Source: Bacteriovoracaceae bacterium (GTDB taxonomy: Bacteria > Bdellovibrionota > Bacteriovoracia > Bacteriovoracales > Bacteriovoracaceae). Taken from it: a stretch of DNA of 51,968 nt. The stretch lies in NCBI GenBank assembly GCA_023954635.1, contig JAGSHI010000009.1, positions 1 through 51,968 of the forward strand. The letters run 5' to 3'. The first letter of the stretch is position 1; each line of letters starts with the position of its first letter. Below, in pieces: positions 30,971-39,692 of the stretch. Under the pieces are notes generated by a model. That model had not been told where the DNA came from, did no database searches, and was given only the letters and a program-made list of their open reading frames with translations. The position numbers and the translations under genes were made by a program.

Positions 30971-31972
30971 ATGGAAGAAACCAGACTTGTAAATCCAGAG
31001 GAAACTGAAAAAGAAAGGCATCAAGAAAATCGTCTACGTCCACAGAACTTTTCTGAATATATAGGACAAGAAAAAGTCGTTAAGAATATTGAAGTCATGG
31101 TTGAGTCTGCAAAAATTAGAAAACAGGCAATGGATCATGCACTTTTGTCTGGGCCTCCTGGCCTTGGAAAAACTTCACTCGCCATGATTATAGCCAATGC
31201 ACTTGGAAGTGAACTTCATGTCATTTCTGGTCCGGCCATCGAGAGAAAAGGTGACTTGGCGGCCATCCTAACAAATCTTCAAGCAGGTGATGTTCTCTTT
31301 ATTGATGAAATTCATCGAATGCATATTTCTGTAGAGGAAATTCTCTACTCGGCAATGGAAGACTACCGTCTCGATATTGTCATTGGTCAGGGCCCAGCTG
31401 CTCGAACGATGCAAATTGAAATTGCTCCGTTTACACTTATTGGAGCAACAACAAGGTCCGGACTACTCTCTAACCCTCTTAGGGATAGATTTATGGCCAA
31501 TCTTCATTTTGATTTCTATCATCCACATGAGTTGGCCCAAATTGTAGAGAATAATGCCGCAAAATTAAAAATTAAAATTGAATCAGATGCTAAAAATATG
31601 ATTGCTTCATGCTCTAGAGGAACACCTCGGATTGCTAATAGAATTCTAAGGAGAGTTCGAGATTTTTCTCTAGTTCGAGGAAAAGATTCTATTTGTCCTA
31701 ACGAAGTCTCAACATCTTTAAACCTTATGGAAATTGATAACTCTGGACTCGATCGAATGGATCGAAAAATTCTAACAGTTATTCAAGATTATTATGGTGG
31801 AGGACCTGTTGGGATTGAAGCTCTCTGTGCAACTTTAAGTGAAGATAGAAGTACAATCGAAGATGTCTTTGAACCCTATCTTTTAAAAGAAGGTTTTGTG
31901 CTTAGAACTCCAAGAGGGCGACAGATTTCAGATAAAGCGATTGGGCATTTAGATGAGTTTAAGGAATTCTAA
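30971..31972 (+). CDS. ruvB: Holliday junction branch-migration ATPase RuvB
   Basis: 333 residues. Typical start region RLRPQNFSEYIGQEKVVKNI, Walker A GPPGLGKTS (about 61-69), Walker B LFIDEIHRM, sensor GATTRSGLLSNPLRDRF, and C-terminal winged helix ending RTPRGRQISDKA. RuvB hexamers pump DNA through the RuvA-bound junction. The gene ends convergently, overlapping the next minus-strand gene by 14 bases. Confidence 0.98.
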   Translation: MEETRLVNPEETEKERHQENRLRPQNFSEYIGQEKVVKNIEVMVESAKIRKQAMDHALLSGPPGLGKTSLAMIIANALGSELHVISGPAIERKGDLAAILTNLQAGDVLFIDEIHRMHISVEEILYSAMEDYRLDIVIGQGPAARTMQIEIAPFTLIGATTRSGLLSNPLRDRFMANLHFDFYHPHELAQIVENNAAKLKIKIESDAKNMIASCSRGTPRIANRILRRVRDFSLVRGKDSICPNEVSTSLNLMEIDNSGLDRMDRKILTVIQDYYGGGPVGIEALCATLSEDRSTIEDVFEPYLLKEGFVLRTPRGRQISDKAIGHLDEFKEF

Positions 31973-32720
31973 AGTTTAGAGTTATCCCAACCAGATTACC
32001 TTTCTCGGTATTTTTATAAGTATCATTCTTTAACGTTTTAAAGGCCTCTGTTTGCGTCCAAACTTTTTCATAAACAGAAAAGAAAATTCCAGGTTTAAAA
32101 ATTTTTGAATAGTGATAAAGAGCACCAAGGTAGAACCACTTTTCATAAATGGTTTCTTCCCCGTAATTTAGGGGAATATAAAGTTCAGCTTGTGCAAACA
32201 AGTTCATAAAGGGGCCTGAGTCTCCCATCCAAAAATAAGTAAGGCCAGGTTTCAACTTTACTGTATTGTTGTCATTGAAAAAATTTCTCTCAATTTTTAC
32301 TCGAGTTTCTCCCACCCAAGTTCCTGGTAGGAAATGAACTAAAAATCTTGGAATCAACTCAAGACCGACAAAGTTTTCAGATCTTTTTGAAGTGTCTATC
32401 CAAATCCAGTGAGGAGGATTTGGTCCTGAGATCCAGTCTTCATCGTGGCGTTGACCATAGCGAAGGCTATAATAAAGTCCGGCCTTAAAGTTTTTCATAA
32501 ATCGGTAGCGAACACCGAGAGTGTATCGCTTATCAACCCTGTTATTTATTTTATCTGTTTGTTCGTAATCGAAGTGATAGAGAACTTTATTCTTTTTATG
32601 GTGAACTCTAATTGTTGCAGCAGCATTTGTGCCTGCTTCAATATTATCTGGAACGTGGTGGTCCGCGATTACTGGAAAAGTGAATAAAAACAGCAGAAAA
32701 AACTTAGTCATAGTCTTCAT
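31959..32720 (-). CDS. Probable outer-membrane beta-barrel protein
   Basis: About 253 residues from the ATG at 32720 (ATG 32711 also possible); a Sec signal peptide MTKFFLLFLFTFPVIADHHV is clear from either. The mature protein is rich in alternating aromatic strands (VLYHFDYEQTDKINNR, YTLGVRYRFMKNFKAGLYYS, KLKPGLTYFWMGD) as in small outer-membrane barrels. I do not recognise a named family. It begins inside the last codons of the FecR-domain gene, so the two are co-translated and may work at the envelope together. The 3' end overlaps ruvB. Confidence 0.72.
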   Translation of the reverse strand: MKTMTKFFLLFLFTFPVIADHHVPDNIEAGTNAAATIRVHHKKNKVLYHFDYEQTDKINNRVDKRYTLGVRYRFMKNFKAGLYYSLRYGQRHDEDWISGPNPPHWIWIDTSKRSENFVGLELIPRFLVHFLPGTWVGETRVKIERNFFNDNNTVKLKPGLTYFWMGDSGPFMNLFAQAELYIPLNYGEETIYEKWFYLGALYHYSKIFKPGIFFSVYEKVWTQTEAFKTLKNDTYKNTEKGNLVGITLNFRIP

Positions 32721-33402
32721 CCAAGACATCAGTATAAGCACTTTCTATTGACGCTTTATTGACTAGGTCACCTTTACTTTCTTCCATATTCCAATTGAGT
32801 TTCTTGGTCCACTCAAGTGGTTTTGGCTCACTTATCTTATTTCCTTTTTCGACTTTAATTCCTTCGCCGGCCTTAACACTAACTTTCTGTTTGGATTTGT
32901 TACTAGTTACTTCGACAAGTCCTGTATTTACACACATCCATAAATCTCTTCTCTGCTTTTTCTTTTTGGCCTTCTCTCCAAATGAGGCAAAAAAGCTAGT
33001 TCCTCGAACTCCCATAGAAACAGTTTTTGTTTTAAGCCTGAATCTAGGTTTTGTTTTTTTATTAAGTTTGCTTTTAAAAACGTTAATAAAAACACTTCCT
33101 CTATTTAACCTTACTTCTTCATCATTTTTTTTCGCTTTTTTAATAGTAACAGCACTAGCAGAGTTTAGTTTGAGTTTAGAACCACCTGCTAATTCTAAGA
33201 TGGCAAGAGCACCCTTTTTTGTTCTAATAATATCTCCAGCATTAAAAGTTGCACCTTTTTTAATTCGCTGGAACATTTTCTTATTTTTCTTCTTGTCGAG
33301 AACTTGAACTACGCCTTTAGCGTAAATAAGCTTTCCTTCCGAAGCGGATGAGAAATTATTAAATAAGACGAAAAGAAAAAAGATAAAGACAGCAGTTCGC
33401 AT
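32704..33402 (-). CDS. FecR-domain secreted protein
   Basis: 232 residues with a Sec signal peptide (MRTAVFIFFLFVLFNNFSSA). The body matches FecR domains: KLIYAKGVVQVLDKKKNKK, KGATFNAGDIIRTKKGALAI, LNRGSVFINVF and KTKTVSMGVRGTSFFASFG. Stand-alone periplasmic FecR proteins are common in delta-type bacteria and are not the anti-sigma FecR, which has a transmembrane helix after an N-terminal cytoplasmic part; that part is absent here. Strongly basic (Lys-rich). ATG has GGAGG upstream. Coupled to the barrel gene downstream; specific role unknown. Confidence 0.83.
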   Translation of the reverse strand: MRTAVFIFFLFVLFNNFSSASEGKLIYAKGVVQVLDKKKNKKMFQRIKKGATFNAGDIIRTKKGALAILELAGGSKLKLNSASAVTIKKAKKNDEEVRLNRGSVFINVFKSKLNKKTKPRFRLKTKTVSMGVRGTSFFASFGEKAKKKKQRRDLWMCVNTGLVEVTSNKSKQKVSVKAGEGIKVEKGNKISEPKPLEWTKKLNWNMEESKGDLVNKASIESAYTDVLDEDYD

Positions 33403-33434
33403 TTAATCCTCCATGAATGCACGTGAACTCATTA

Positions 33435-33463
33435 ATTCTATAAATTTATTTTAATTACGGCAA
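33435..33463 (-). promoter_or_regulatory. Sigma-70-type promoter for the FecR/barrel pair
   Basis: Minus strand TTGCCG (33463-33458), 17-base spacer, TAGAAT (33440-33435), 33 bases before the FecR ATG, in the 61-base gap after the thioesterase gene. Confidence 0.4.
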
Positions 33464-33904
33464 TTATTGGCCGGGTTTCTCTATTACCGCCATAGTTAGT
33501 CGTGAGACACAAACGATCTTGTTATCCTCATTGAAAATCTCAATTTCCCAAACGTGACTTGATTTACCCAAATGAACTGGCTTCGTAATGGCATTGACAA
33601 ATTTTCCATAGGGAACTGGCCTTATATGATTGGCATTAATACTTTGACCGACAGCAACCTTGCCAGATTCTTGAAGAACTAAGTTTGAGGCCATGGAGCC
33701 AATACTTTCGGCCAAGGCAACTGAAGCACCTCCGTGAAGTAACTTAAAAGGTTGGATGGTATTTTCAAAAACTGGCATCGAGGCCTTAATGAAGTTATTT
33801 CCAACTTCCTCAATTTTAATTTTTAAGGCTTCCATCATGGTTCCAGGAAAACGTGTATGACAAATTTCTGGAGTGAGTTCTTTATTGGCCCAAATTGTAC
33901 TCAT
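33464..33904 (-). CDS. Hotdog-fold thioesterase (PaaI/MenI-like)
   Basis: 146 residues from ATG 33904. The hotdog active-site segment LLHGGASVALAESIGSMAS carries the HGG loop and the catalytic Glu, followed by GQSINANHIRPVPYG and the last strand IVCVSRLTMAVIEK. It should hydrolyse an acyl-CoA or aryl-CoA thioester; similarity is nearest to the EntH/YdiI (MenI) group, which includes dihydroxynaphthoyl-CoA hydrolase, but substrate cannot be set. The start nearly abuts the lipoprotein gene stop (33906). Confidence 0.87.
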   Translation of the reverse strand: MSTIWANKELTPEICHTRFPGTMMEALKIKIEEVGNNFIKASMPVFENTIQPFKLLHGGASVALAESIGSMASNLVLQESGKVAVGQSINANHIRPVPYGKFVNAITKPVHLGKSSHVWEIEIFNEDNKIVCVSRLTMAVIEKPGQ

Positions 33905-33905
33905 C

Positions 33906-34298
33906 TTAATCCCATCCAATAATTTTATAACCTTTCTTATGAAGGCAATGATTTACATAATTTCTTTCAAGTTGGTCTGGAGAAATTGCTTCCCCAACAC
34001 CGCCGGCGGTACCTCCAATAACGGCTCCTGAGGTTGCTCCTCTCAACACATCCCCAGTCAAAAGACCTGTAACAGCTCCGACTGCTGAACCAAAAATGGA
34101 ACCTTTTCCAGCTGACTTTAAAATTCTTTTGGCGTCACTACTTTCCATATATTCATCGGCCTCGGCCATACAGAGTTTGATATCTGATTGGGACTTCTTT
34201 TTTCCTACCTTTTTTAAGTGTCCATTGGGATAGAGCACAGGTTTAGAAGCGCAGGAGGAGATAAGGAATAAGATGAGGACAGTTGAGATGATTTTCAT
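33906..34298 (-). CDS. Glycine-zipper lipoprotein
   Basis: 130 residues. Lipoprotein signal MKIISTVLILFLISSC with Cys16. A glycine-zipper region (GSIFGSAVGAVTGLLTGDVL, then GGTAGGVGEAIS, about 66-105) suggests membrane association or oligomerisation. The end CLHKKGYKIIGW is the common tail of this lipoprotein group. Likely anchored at the outer membrane; function unknown. It heads the minus-strand group with the thioesterase. Confidence 0.82.
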   Translation of the reverse strand: MKIISTVLILFLISSCASKPVLYPNGHLKKVGKKKSQSDIKLCMAEADEYMESSDAKRILKSAGKGSIFGSAVGAVTGLLTGDVLRGATSGAVIGGTAGGVGEAISPDQLERNYVNHCLHKKGYKIIGWD

Positions 34299-34718
34299 GG
34301 TGCTTAAGCCCCTTATTTCAGTCGATATTCAAGTCAATTTAGATAAAATCAAATAATTTTATATAGTTATACTATCCTTGGAGGGTGTTCCTGTAAAAGA
34401 GAATACACCCGTGAAATCAAAAACTTGCTCCAAACTTGGATCAAAAAGTGGGCAGTTTTGAAAATAACTTCAAATTATGGGCGATAAGGAAAGGATTAAA
34501 GCGTTTGAAATCATACTCTTTTTTACAATTTAAGTATTTCACCTCGCTGAACGGAGTAGAATTTGTTACAAGCGGTAAACTTTGAATTTCGCTTTATGGG
34601 CAAAAGTTGCAGTGTTTAGTCGGATTTTTAAACGTCCGATTATACTAGACTTAGATATTGCCAAAAACTTATGAGACAGATTAGTATAAATAACTCACTG
34701 AAATTCTAGGACAAATTG
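34299..34718. other. 420-base intergenic region upstream of lpxC
   Basis: Divergent spacer between the lipoprotein and lpxC. No credible ORF. Visible items are the inverted repeat GGGTGT (34383-34388) / ACACCC (34405-34410), a TATACT at 34641-34646, and CGGA/TCCG arms around 34621-34639. No -35/-10 pair is convincing enough to name; the length suggests regulated lpxC expression or a small RNA. Confidence 0.4.
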
Positions 34719-35639
34719 ATGCTTTATCAACGAACTATAGCCAAAAAAGTCAGTATTACCGGGATAGGAATTCACTCCGGTAAAAAAGTGACAATGACAC
34801 TTCACCCAGCTGAAGCGAATTTTGGTATCCAGTTTAAAAGAATCGATCTTCCTTCTGCAGAAACTCTAAAAGCTGACGCCACAACAGTTGGGGCGACAGA
34901 AAATAATACGACATTAGGTGGTGGAGTAAACAGTGTTCACACTGTTGAACACCTTCTTTCAGTTCTTTATGGCCTGGGAGTTAATAATGTTTTTTGTGAA
35001 ATCGACGGACCGGAAGTTCCAATTATGGACGGATCTGGTGCTTCGTTTGTCTTTGTCCTTAAGGACACAGGTATTGCTACACTAAATACTTCAAAAAAGT
35101 TTCTTGTGGTTCTCGAACCAGTCGAAGTTAGAGTTGAAGATAAGTGGGCAAGAATCGAGCCTGCTAATAGACTTATCATTGACTCAACAATTGATTTCAT
35201 TCACCCATTAATTAAGACTCAAAATAAAGTTTTCGAATTTAGCTGTGAAAATTTCATCAAAGAAATTGGACGAGCGAGAACTTTTGGTATGCTTCGTGAT
35301 GTCGACATGCTCAAGAGACGTGGACTTATTAAAGGTGGATCTCTTGATAACGCCATCGTTCTCGATGACTTCAAAGTGATGAACCCAGAAGGTCTAAGAT
35401 TTAAAGACGAATTCGTAAGACATAAAATTCTCGATACTCTCGGTGACATTAGTTTACTTGGGTATGAGATTGCCGGAAAAATCACAACTTTTAAATCCGG
35501 TCATAATCTTCACAATCTTTTGTGTAGAAAATTGCTTGAGACTCAATCTGCTTATCAAATCGTTTCGGCCTCATCTCTTCAAAAAGAAGCTGTTGAAGCA
35601 TTTGAACTTCCACTTGGTCTCTCTCCAAACTTTCACTAA
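34719..35639 (+). CDS. lpxC: UDP-3-O-acyl-N-acetylglucosamine deacetylase LpxC
   Basis: 306 residues from the ATG at 34719 (AGGA seven bases upstream); a TTG lies one codon earlier. Zinc and catalytic motifs are intact: SVHTVEHLL with zinc ligand His78, RHKILDTLGDISLLG with His and Asp, and GHNLHNLL with the general-acid His. LpxC removes acetate from UDP-acyl-GlcNAc, the first committed step of lipid A synthesis in the cytoplasm. It stands alone from other lpx genes, upstream of proS. Confidence 0.97.
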   Translation: MLYQRTIAKKVSITGIGIHSGKKVTMTLHPAEANFGIQFKRIDLPSAETLKADATTVGATENNTTLGGGVNSVHTVEHLLSVLYGLGVNNVFCEIDGPEVPIMDGSGASFVFVLKDTGIATLNTSKKFLVVLEPVEVRVEDKWARIEPANRLIIDSTIDFIHPLIKTQNKVFEFSCENFIKEIGRARTFGMLRDVDMLKRRGLIKGGSLDNAIVLDDFKVMNPEGLRFKDEFVRHKILDTLGDISLLGYEIAGKITTFKSGHNLHNLLCRKLLETQSAYQIVSASSLQKEAVEAFELPLGLSPNFH

Positions 35640-35724
35640 AATCACCGACATTTGTACTTAATGTGGCCAGAACCTCGAAAATTGGGTAATTCTAACTCAT
35701 TGCTATAACGATTAAGGAATGGTT

Positions 35725-37500
35725 ATGAAATTATCTCGTGCTTTTTGGCAAACCTATAAGGAAGTTCCAGCCGACGCTGAAGTTCCTTCCCATCAACTCA
35801 TGATGAGAGCAGGGCTTATCCATAAAAGTGGAGCTGGTCTCTATAATTATTTACCTTTTGGTCTTAAAAGCATTCAAAAAGTAGAAAGAATTGTTCGCGA
35901 AGAAATGAACCGAGCTGGCTCTCAAGAGCTACTCATGACAATGGTTACTCCAGGTGAACTTTGGAAGTCTTCTGGTCGATGGGATCTGATGACTGAAATG
36001 TTAAAGTTTAAAGACAAAAGAGATAGCGACGTTTGCCTTTCACCAACTAACGAAGAGGCCATTGTTGATATTTTTTCAAAGGGAGTGAAGTCTTACAAAG
36101 AACTTCCTTGCAACCTCTATCAAGTAAATACGAAATTTAGAGATGAAATTCGACCACGTTTTGGTCTCTTGCGTTCTCGTGAATTTATTATGAAAGACGC
36201 TTATACGTTTCATACGGATAAGGCTTGCCTCGATAATATTTACGACGAAATGTTTAAGGCCTACGAAAGAATTTTAATGAGAATTGGTCTCGAGTTTGTG
36301 GCGGTTAAAGCTGATGCTGGTGCCATGGCCTCTTCCGACTCTAAAACCCATGAATTTCAAGTTATTGCTGACACTGGCGAAGACGATCTTATCCTCTCCG
36401 AGAGCGGTTATGCTGCTAATATTGAGAAGGCCGAAACGAAACGATCACCACTCGATTGGAACAAAGATCAAAAAGAAATCTCAAGTGTCGACACGCCAAA
36501 CATGGCCACCATTGAAGACGTTTGTAACTTTCTAAAGTCTCCACAACATCACTCTTTAAAATCTCTTGTGTATAAGGGAGTTTCTGGGGATGAGGAAACT
36601 TTTGTTCTCGCGATGCTACTTGGAGACGATGAACTTAATGAATTAAAACTAAATTCATACCTTGGAACAGATCATATCCTTGCCGCGACTGATAATGAGC
36701 TCAAAGAATTACAGTTGGAAAAAGGCTTTATTGGACCTTACGGTTTAAAGAAAGAACTTAAAGTCGTTTTTGATGGTGAGGTCAATCTCGATGCCAGTTA
36801 TGTCACTGGTGCCAATGAAAATGATAAACACTTCGAAGGTTTTGTTCCTTCAAGAGACACTAAGGACTATGAAGTTTGTAGCCTTCGTACAGCTAGAGTT
36901 GGTGATCTCGATATAGAGTCAGGTAAACCTGTTTACATGAAAAAGGGTATTGAAGCGGGCCATATTTTTCAGTTGGGCGACAAATATACAAAGTCTATGA
37001 AGGTTTCTGTTCTCGATCAAAATGGAAAAACGATTCACCCTCTTATGGGTTGTTATGGAATGGGGATCACAAGAGTGGTTGCCGCTAGTATCGAACAGAA
37101 TCACGACGACAAAGGAATTGTTTGGCCGGTTGCAATTGCTCCTGCTGACGTTCACTTTGTTGTCATTGCCAAATCTGATGAAACCAAAGAGATCGCAGAG
37201 AAAACTTATTCTGAACTTTTAAATTCTGGAATTGATATTGTTTACGACGATAGAAAAGCTGGACCTGGATTTAAGTTTAAAGACGCAGATCTTTTAGGAC
37301 TTCCGTTTCAACTTGTACTAGGGGAGAGAGACTTCAAAGAAGACGGTCTTCTCAAAATTAACAGACGAGTTGATGGTGCAACATTAAAAGTGAAACCAGA
37401 AGAAGTCGCCACGAAGCTTAGTGAGTTACTTAAAACTCAACTTGCTTTAGAAGATAATACAGTTACTGATAAACCTTCAGACCCTTTTGGTGGAGCCTAG
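35725..37500 (+). CDS. proS: Prolyl-tRNA synthetase (bacterial type)
   Basis: 591 residues from the ATG at 35725, chosen because AAGGA is six bases before it and the family starts MxLS; an ATG two codons earlier overlaps that site. Class II motif 2 RPRFGLLRSREFIMKD and motif 3 GCYGMGITRVV are clear. Residues about 225-395 are the editing insertion (INS) domain of bacterial-type ProRS, which clears misacylated Ala-tRNA. C-terminal anticodon-binding domain follows (FVVIAKSDETKEIAEKTYSE). It ends one base before the rlmB start. Confidence 0.97.
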   Translation: MKLSRAFWQTYKEVPADAEVPSHQLMMRAGLIHKSGAGLYNYLPFGLKSIQKVERIVREEMNRAGSQELLMTMVTPGELWKSSGRWDLMTEMLKFKDKRDSDVCLSPTNEEAIVDIFSKGVKSYKELPCNLYQVNTKFRDEIRPRFGLLRSREFIMKDAYTFHTDKACLDNIYDEMFKAYERILMRIGLEFVAVKADAGAMASSDSKTHEFQVIADTGEDDLILSESGYAANIEKAETKRSPLDWNKDQKEISSVDTPNMATIEDVCNFLKSPQHHSLKSLVYKGVSGDEETFVLAMLLGDDELNELKLNSYLGTDHILAATDNELKELQLEKGFIGPYGLKKELKVVFDGEVNLDASYVTGANENDKHFEGFVPSRDTKDYEVCSLRTARVGDLDIESGKPVYMKKGIEAGHIFQLGDKYTKSMKVSVLDQNGKTIHPLMGCYGMGITRVVAASIEQNHDDKGIVWPVAIAPADVHFVVIAKSDETKEIAEKTYSELLNSGIDIVYDDRKAGPGFKFKDADLLGLPFQLVLGERDFKEDGLLKINRRVDGATLKVKPEEVATKLSELLKTQLALEDNTVTDKPSDPFGGA

Positions 37501-37501
37501 T

Positions 37502-38257
37502 TTGGAAAGAGATATCATTTTTGGAATTCACTCAATTGCTGAAGCCCTAGAAAATCCTAGACGGCGAATTCACGGAATCTTTGCAACCAGAGATGGACTT
37601 AAAGAATTTTCAAAGAAGACAGGCCTCACAAAGTTAGAAGAAAAATGTGAAATTCAATTAATGGATTCTCATAAACTTCAAGAGCGCGCGAAGGCCCTTT
37701 GCGACGATATGGAATTTAATTATCAAAGAGTTCCATCTCAAATATTTTTACTTGTGGATGGAATTGAGGAAAAAGACCTTAATTATCTCTTCAAGGAAAT
37801 CGAAAGTGGAAAAGTTAAAAAATTAATTTGTCTCGATCAAGTGAGTGATGCTCACAACGGTGCTGCGATCATGCGAACTGCAGCTTTTTATGGTGTCGAC
37901 GCAATAATTATTAGTACTAAAGGAAATTTTGGTCGAGGACCTAGCTTTAGTCGTATTGCTTCCGGTGCAGTTGAATACTTACCTATAGTTCAATGTGCGA
38001 GTCTTCCAAAGGCCCTTCAAAAGCTGATGGATAAAGGCATTTCAGTTATTGGTTTTAGTGAACACAGTACGAAACAACTTGAAGATATTGATGACGTTCC
38101 AATCTGTTTAGTTTTTGGTGCAGAAGATGTTGGAATGAGCAATGCCGTATCGCGTGTTGTGAAGGAAACCGTTTCTTTAGTGCCTCAGGGGCCAATTAAG
38201 TCTCTTAATGTTTCAGTTGCTGCTGCTGTGGCCATGGAAAAATTCTTTTCAAAGTAA
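37502..38257 (+). CDS. rlmB: 23S rRNA (guanosine-2'-O-)-methyltransferase RlmB, TrmH family
   Basis: 251 residues from TTG 37502, preferred because GGAG in the proS tail lies seven bases before it; TTG 37487 is an alternative. SPOUT knot motifs: NGAAIMRTAAFYGVDA, VFGAEDVGMS and SLNVSVAAAVAM. The N-terminal RNA-binding domain (RDIIFGIHSIAEALENPRRR) matches RlmB, which methylates G2251 of 23S rRNA. TrmH relatives methylating tRNA remain possible. Start immediately follows the proS stop. Confidence 0.9.
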   Translation: MERDIIFGIHSIAEALENPRRRIHGIFATRDGLKEFSKKTGLTKLEEKCEIQLMDSHKLQERAKALCDDMEFNYQRVPSQIFLLVDGIEEKDLNYLFKEIESGKVKKLICLDQVSDAHNGAAIMRTAAFYGVDAIIISTKGNFGRGPSFSRIASGAVEYLPIVQCASLPKALQKLMDKGISVIGFSEHSTKQLEDIDDVPICLVFGAEDVGMSNAVSRVVKETVSLVPQGPIKSLNVSVAAAVAMEKFFSK

Positions 38258-38307
38258 ACTTTCTTTAGTTAAAGTTCATGCGAACACACACAACAAAGCA
38301 GGTTTAC

Positions 38308-38949
38308 ATGAGATCACTCTTAATTTCTCTTTTCGTTTTAATTCTAAGTATTTCAACAGACACTTTTGCCGTTAATGTACCTAAAGATTGCTTTAAACAA
38401 GATTTTTATTGTTCAAGAGGGGTTATTAAAAAAGATCCATCTGGAAGAAAAATGGTTGTTGTGAGTTTTTTTGCCACACTAGTCGCTGAAAACTATTTAG
38501 GACATGAGGATATAGTAAATCAGTTTACAGATTTTTCTAAATGGTCAGACTACACGGACGGAGCTGAGGAAATTGATGTTGTGAGCTCGAGAACTGTTTC
38601 TAGCCGAATGCAAAGTGGTAAGAGAATTTACACTCAGTATGCTCGATATTTTATGAATGCACCGTGGCCAGTGAATAGAATGGAAATCGTTGAACAGTCG
38701 ACCTATAGGGAGCTTGAGCCCGTGGGTAACGAAATCACGGCTTGGTCTTTTAAGACAGATCGAGGGTTCAATCTTAAGGGTGTGAAGAGAAAAGATGGAA
38801 AACTTTTTCTTTTCTATAATGAAGAAAAGAAAGAATATCTTGTGCACGTCGTGATGGAAGTTGTGCCGGATACAAAATTTTTTAAAATAGCGAGTAAGTA
38901 TATACAGGCAGGCATTACGCGACTTTTTTTGGGAATGTTTGAACTTTAA
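38308..38949 (+). CDS. Secreted START/SRPBCC-like protein
   Basis: 213 residues from ATG 38308 (CAGG upstream); ATG 38278 would put ten residues ahead of the signal peptide MRSLLISLFVLILSISTDTFA. The mature protein resembles START/SRPBCC lipid-binding folds by eye: VVVSFFATLVAENYLGHEDI, YFMNAPWPVNRMEIVEQSTY and VVMEVVPDTKFFKIASKYIQ, ending in an amphipathic helix. Similar periplasmic proteins are common in delta-type bacteria and unstudied. It may bind a lipid. Followed by the tRNA operon. Confidence 0.68.
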   Translation: MRSLLISLFVLILSISTDTFAVNVPKDCFKQDFYCSRGVIKKDPSGRKMVVVSFFATLVAENYLGHEDIVNQFTDFSKWSDYTDGAEEIDVVSSRTVSSRMQSGKRIYTQYARYFMNAPWPVNRMEIVEQSTYRELEPVGNEITAWSFKTDRGFNLKGVKRKDGKLFLFYNEEKKEYLVHVVMEVVPDTKFFKIASKYIQAGITRLFLGMFEL

Positions 38950-38972
38950 TCGGTTTTGGAGATAAAAAACTC

Positions 38973-39000
38973 TTGATAAATCTTTTCGGGGAGTTTAAAA
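38973..39000 (+). promoter_or_regulatory. Possible promoter for the tRNA-tuf operon
   Basis: TTGATA (38973-38978), 16-base spacer, TTAAAA (38995-39000), about 25 bases before tRNA-Thr. A GGGG block in the spacer is not typical. Confidence 0.35.
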
Positions 39001-39025
39001 CATATCTCACGTTAAAGGCGAGTTC

Positions 39026-39101
39026 GCTGGCTTAGCTCAGTTGGTAGAGCAGCGGTTTTGTAAACCGCAGGTCGTAGGTTCAAATCCTATAGCCAGCTCC
39101 A
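39026..39101 (+). tRNA. tRNA-Thr (TGT)
   Basis: Cloverleaf with acceptor GCTGGCT/AGCCAGC, anticodon loop TTTGTAA with anticodon TGT, T-arm GGTTCAAATCC and encoded CCA. First of a Thr-Tyr-Gly-Thr-tuf group as in many proteobacteria. Confidence 0.97.
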
Positions 39102-39116
39102 CTTTACAATAATCGT

Positions 39117-39202
39117 GGCGAGGTTGCCGAGTGGCCAAAGGCAACAGACTGTAAATCTGTCGGTGTATACCTTCGATGGTTCGAATCCATCTCTCGCCAC
39201 CA
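39117..39202 (+). tRNA. tRNA-Tyr (GTA)
   Basis: 86 bases with a long variable arm, acceptor GGCGAGG/TCTCGCC, anticodon loop CTGTAAA with GTA, T-arm GGTTCGAATCC and encoded CCA. Confidence 0.97.
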
Positions 39203-39222
39203 TCTTTGAAATTTTAATAAAA

Positions 39223-39298
39223 GCGGGTATAGCTCAGTTGGTAGAGCACCAGCCTTCCAAGCTGGGGGTCGCAAGTTCGAACCTTGTTGCCCGCTCCA
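39223..39298 (+). tRNA. tRNA-Gly (TCC)
   Basis: Acceptor GCGGGTA/TGCCCGC, anticodon loop CTTCCAA with TCC, T-arm AGTTCGAACCT and encoded CCA. Confidence 0.97.
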
Positions 39299-39323
39299 TT
39301 TTTTCCATGGAAATTTATTGAAT

Positions 39324-39360
39324 AAAGTCTTAGGGCCACATTGTGGCTTTACAGGACTTT
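39324..39360 (+). other. Two-step stem-loop in tRNA operon spacer
   Basis: AAAGTC (39324-39329) pairs with GACTTT (39355-39360), enclosing the hairpin GCCAC (39335-39339) / GTGGC (39343-39347). It lies between tRNA-Gly and tRNA-Thr and may be a processing or partial termination signal. Confidence 0.45.
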
Positions 39361-39401
39361 GTTCTTGAATTAAATACTTAGCTCTGTTTTATGAAGTGTT
39401 T

Positions 39402-39476
<75 letters not shown>

Positions 39477-39537
39477 TTTTTGTGCTTAATTTAGGTGGCG
39501 AGAATGTAAAACAGATAAAGTTTTGAGAAATCTGGCA

Positions 39538-39566
39538 GTGCAAAAGGCCTTTTAGGGCATTTTTTC
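39538..39566 (+). terminator. Possible weak terminator after tRNA-Thr
   Basis: TGC-AAAA / TTTT-AGG-GCA can fold as a bulged stem followed by six T. It would separate the tRNA transcript from the tuf promoter downstream. Confidence 0.3.
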
Positions 39567-39598
39567 TTGTCACAGATGCATTTATCGACAATACTTTG

Positions 39599-39627
39599 TT
39601 GACTCAAAATTGCGAAGAGTATATTGA
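39599..39627 (+). promoter_or_regulatory. Sigma-70-type promoter for tuf
   Basis: TTGACT (39599-39604), 17-base spacer, TATTGA (39622-39627). Predicted start near 39634 gives a 59-base AT-rich leader before the tuf ATG. Confidence 0.5.
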
Positions 39628-39692
39628 TACTAGAATATTTTATTCTAATAATTAAATTAGTTACGTGTGACTATAGTTGAAGGAGACCGGAA

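Noticed and set aside
32759-33307. Plus-strand 182-residue frame over the FecR gene
   Set aside because: Antisense shadow of a Lys-rich protein, giving Phe/Leu/Ser-rich sequence.
34470-34495. GGGCGATAAGG as a sigma-28 -10 box
   Set aside because: No TAAA-type -35 element at the right distance.
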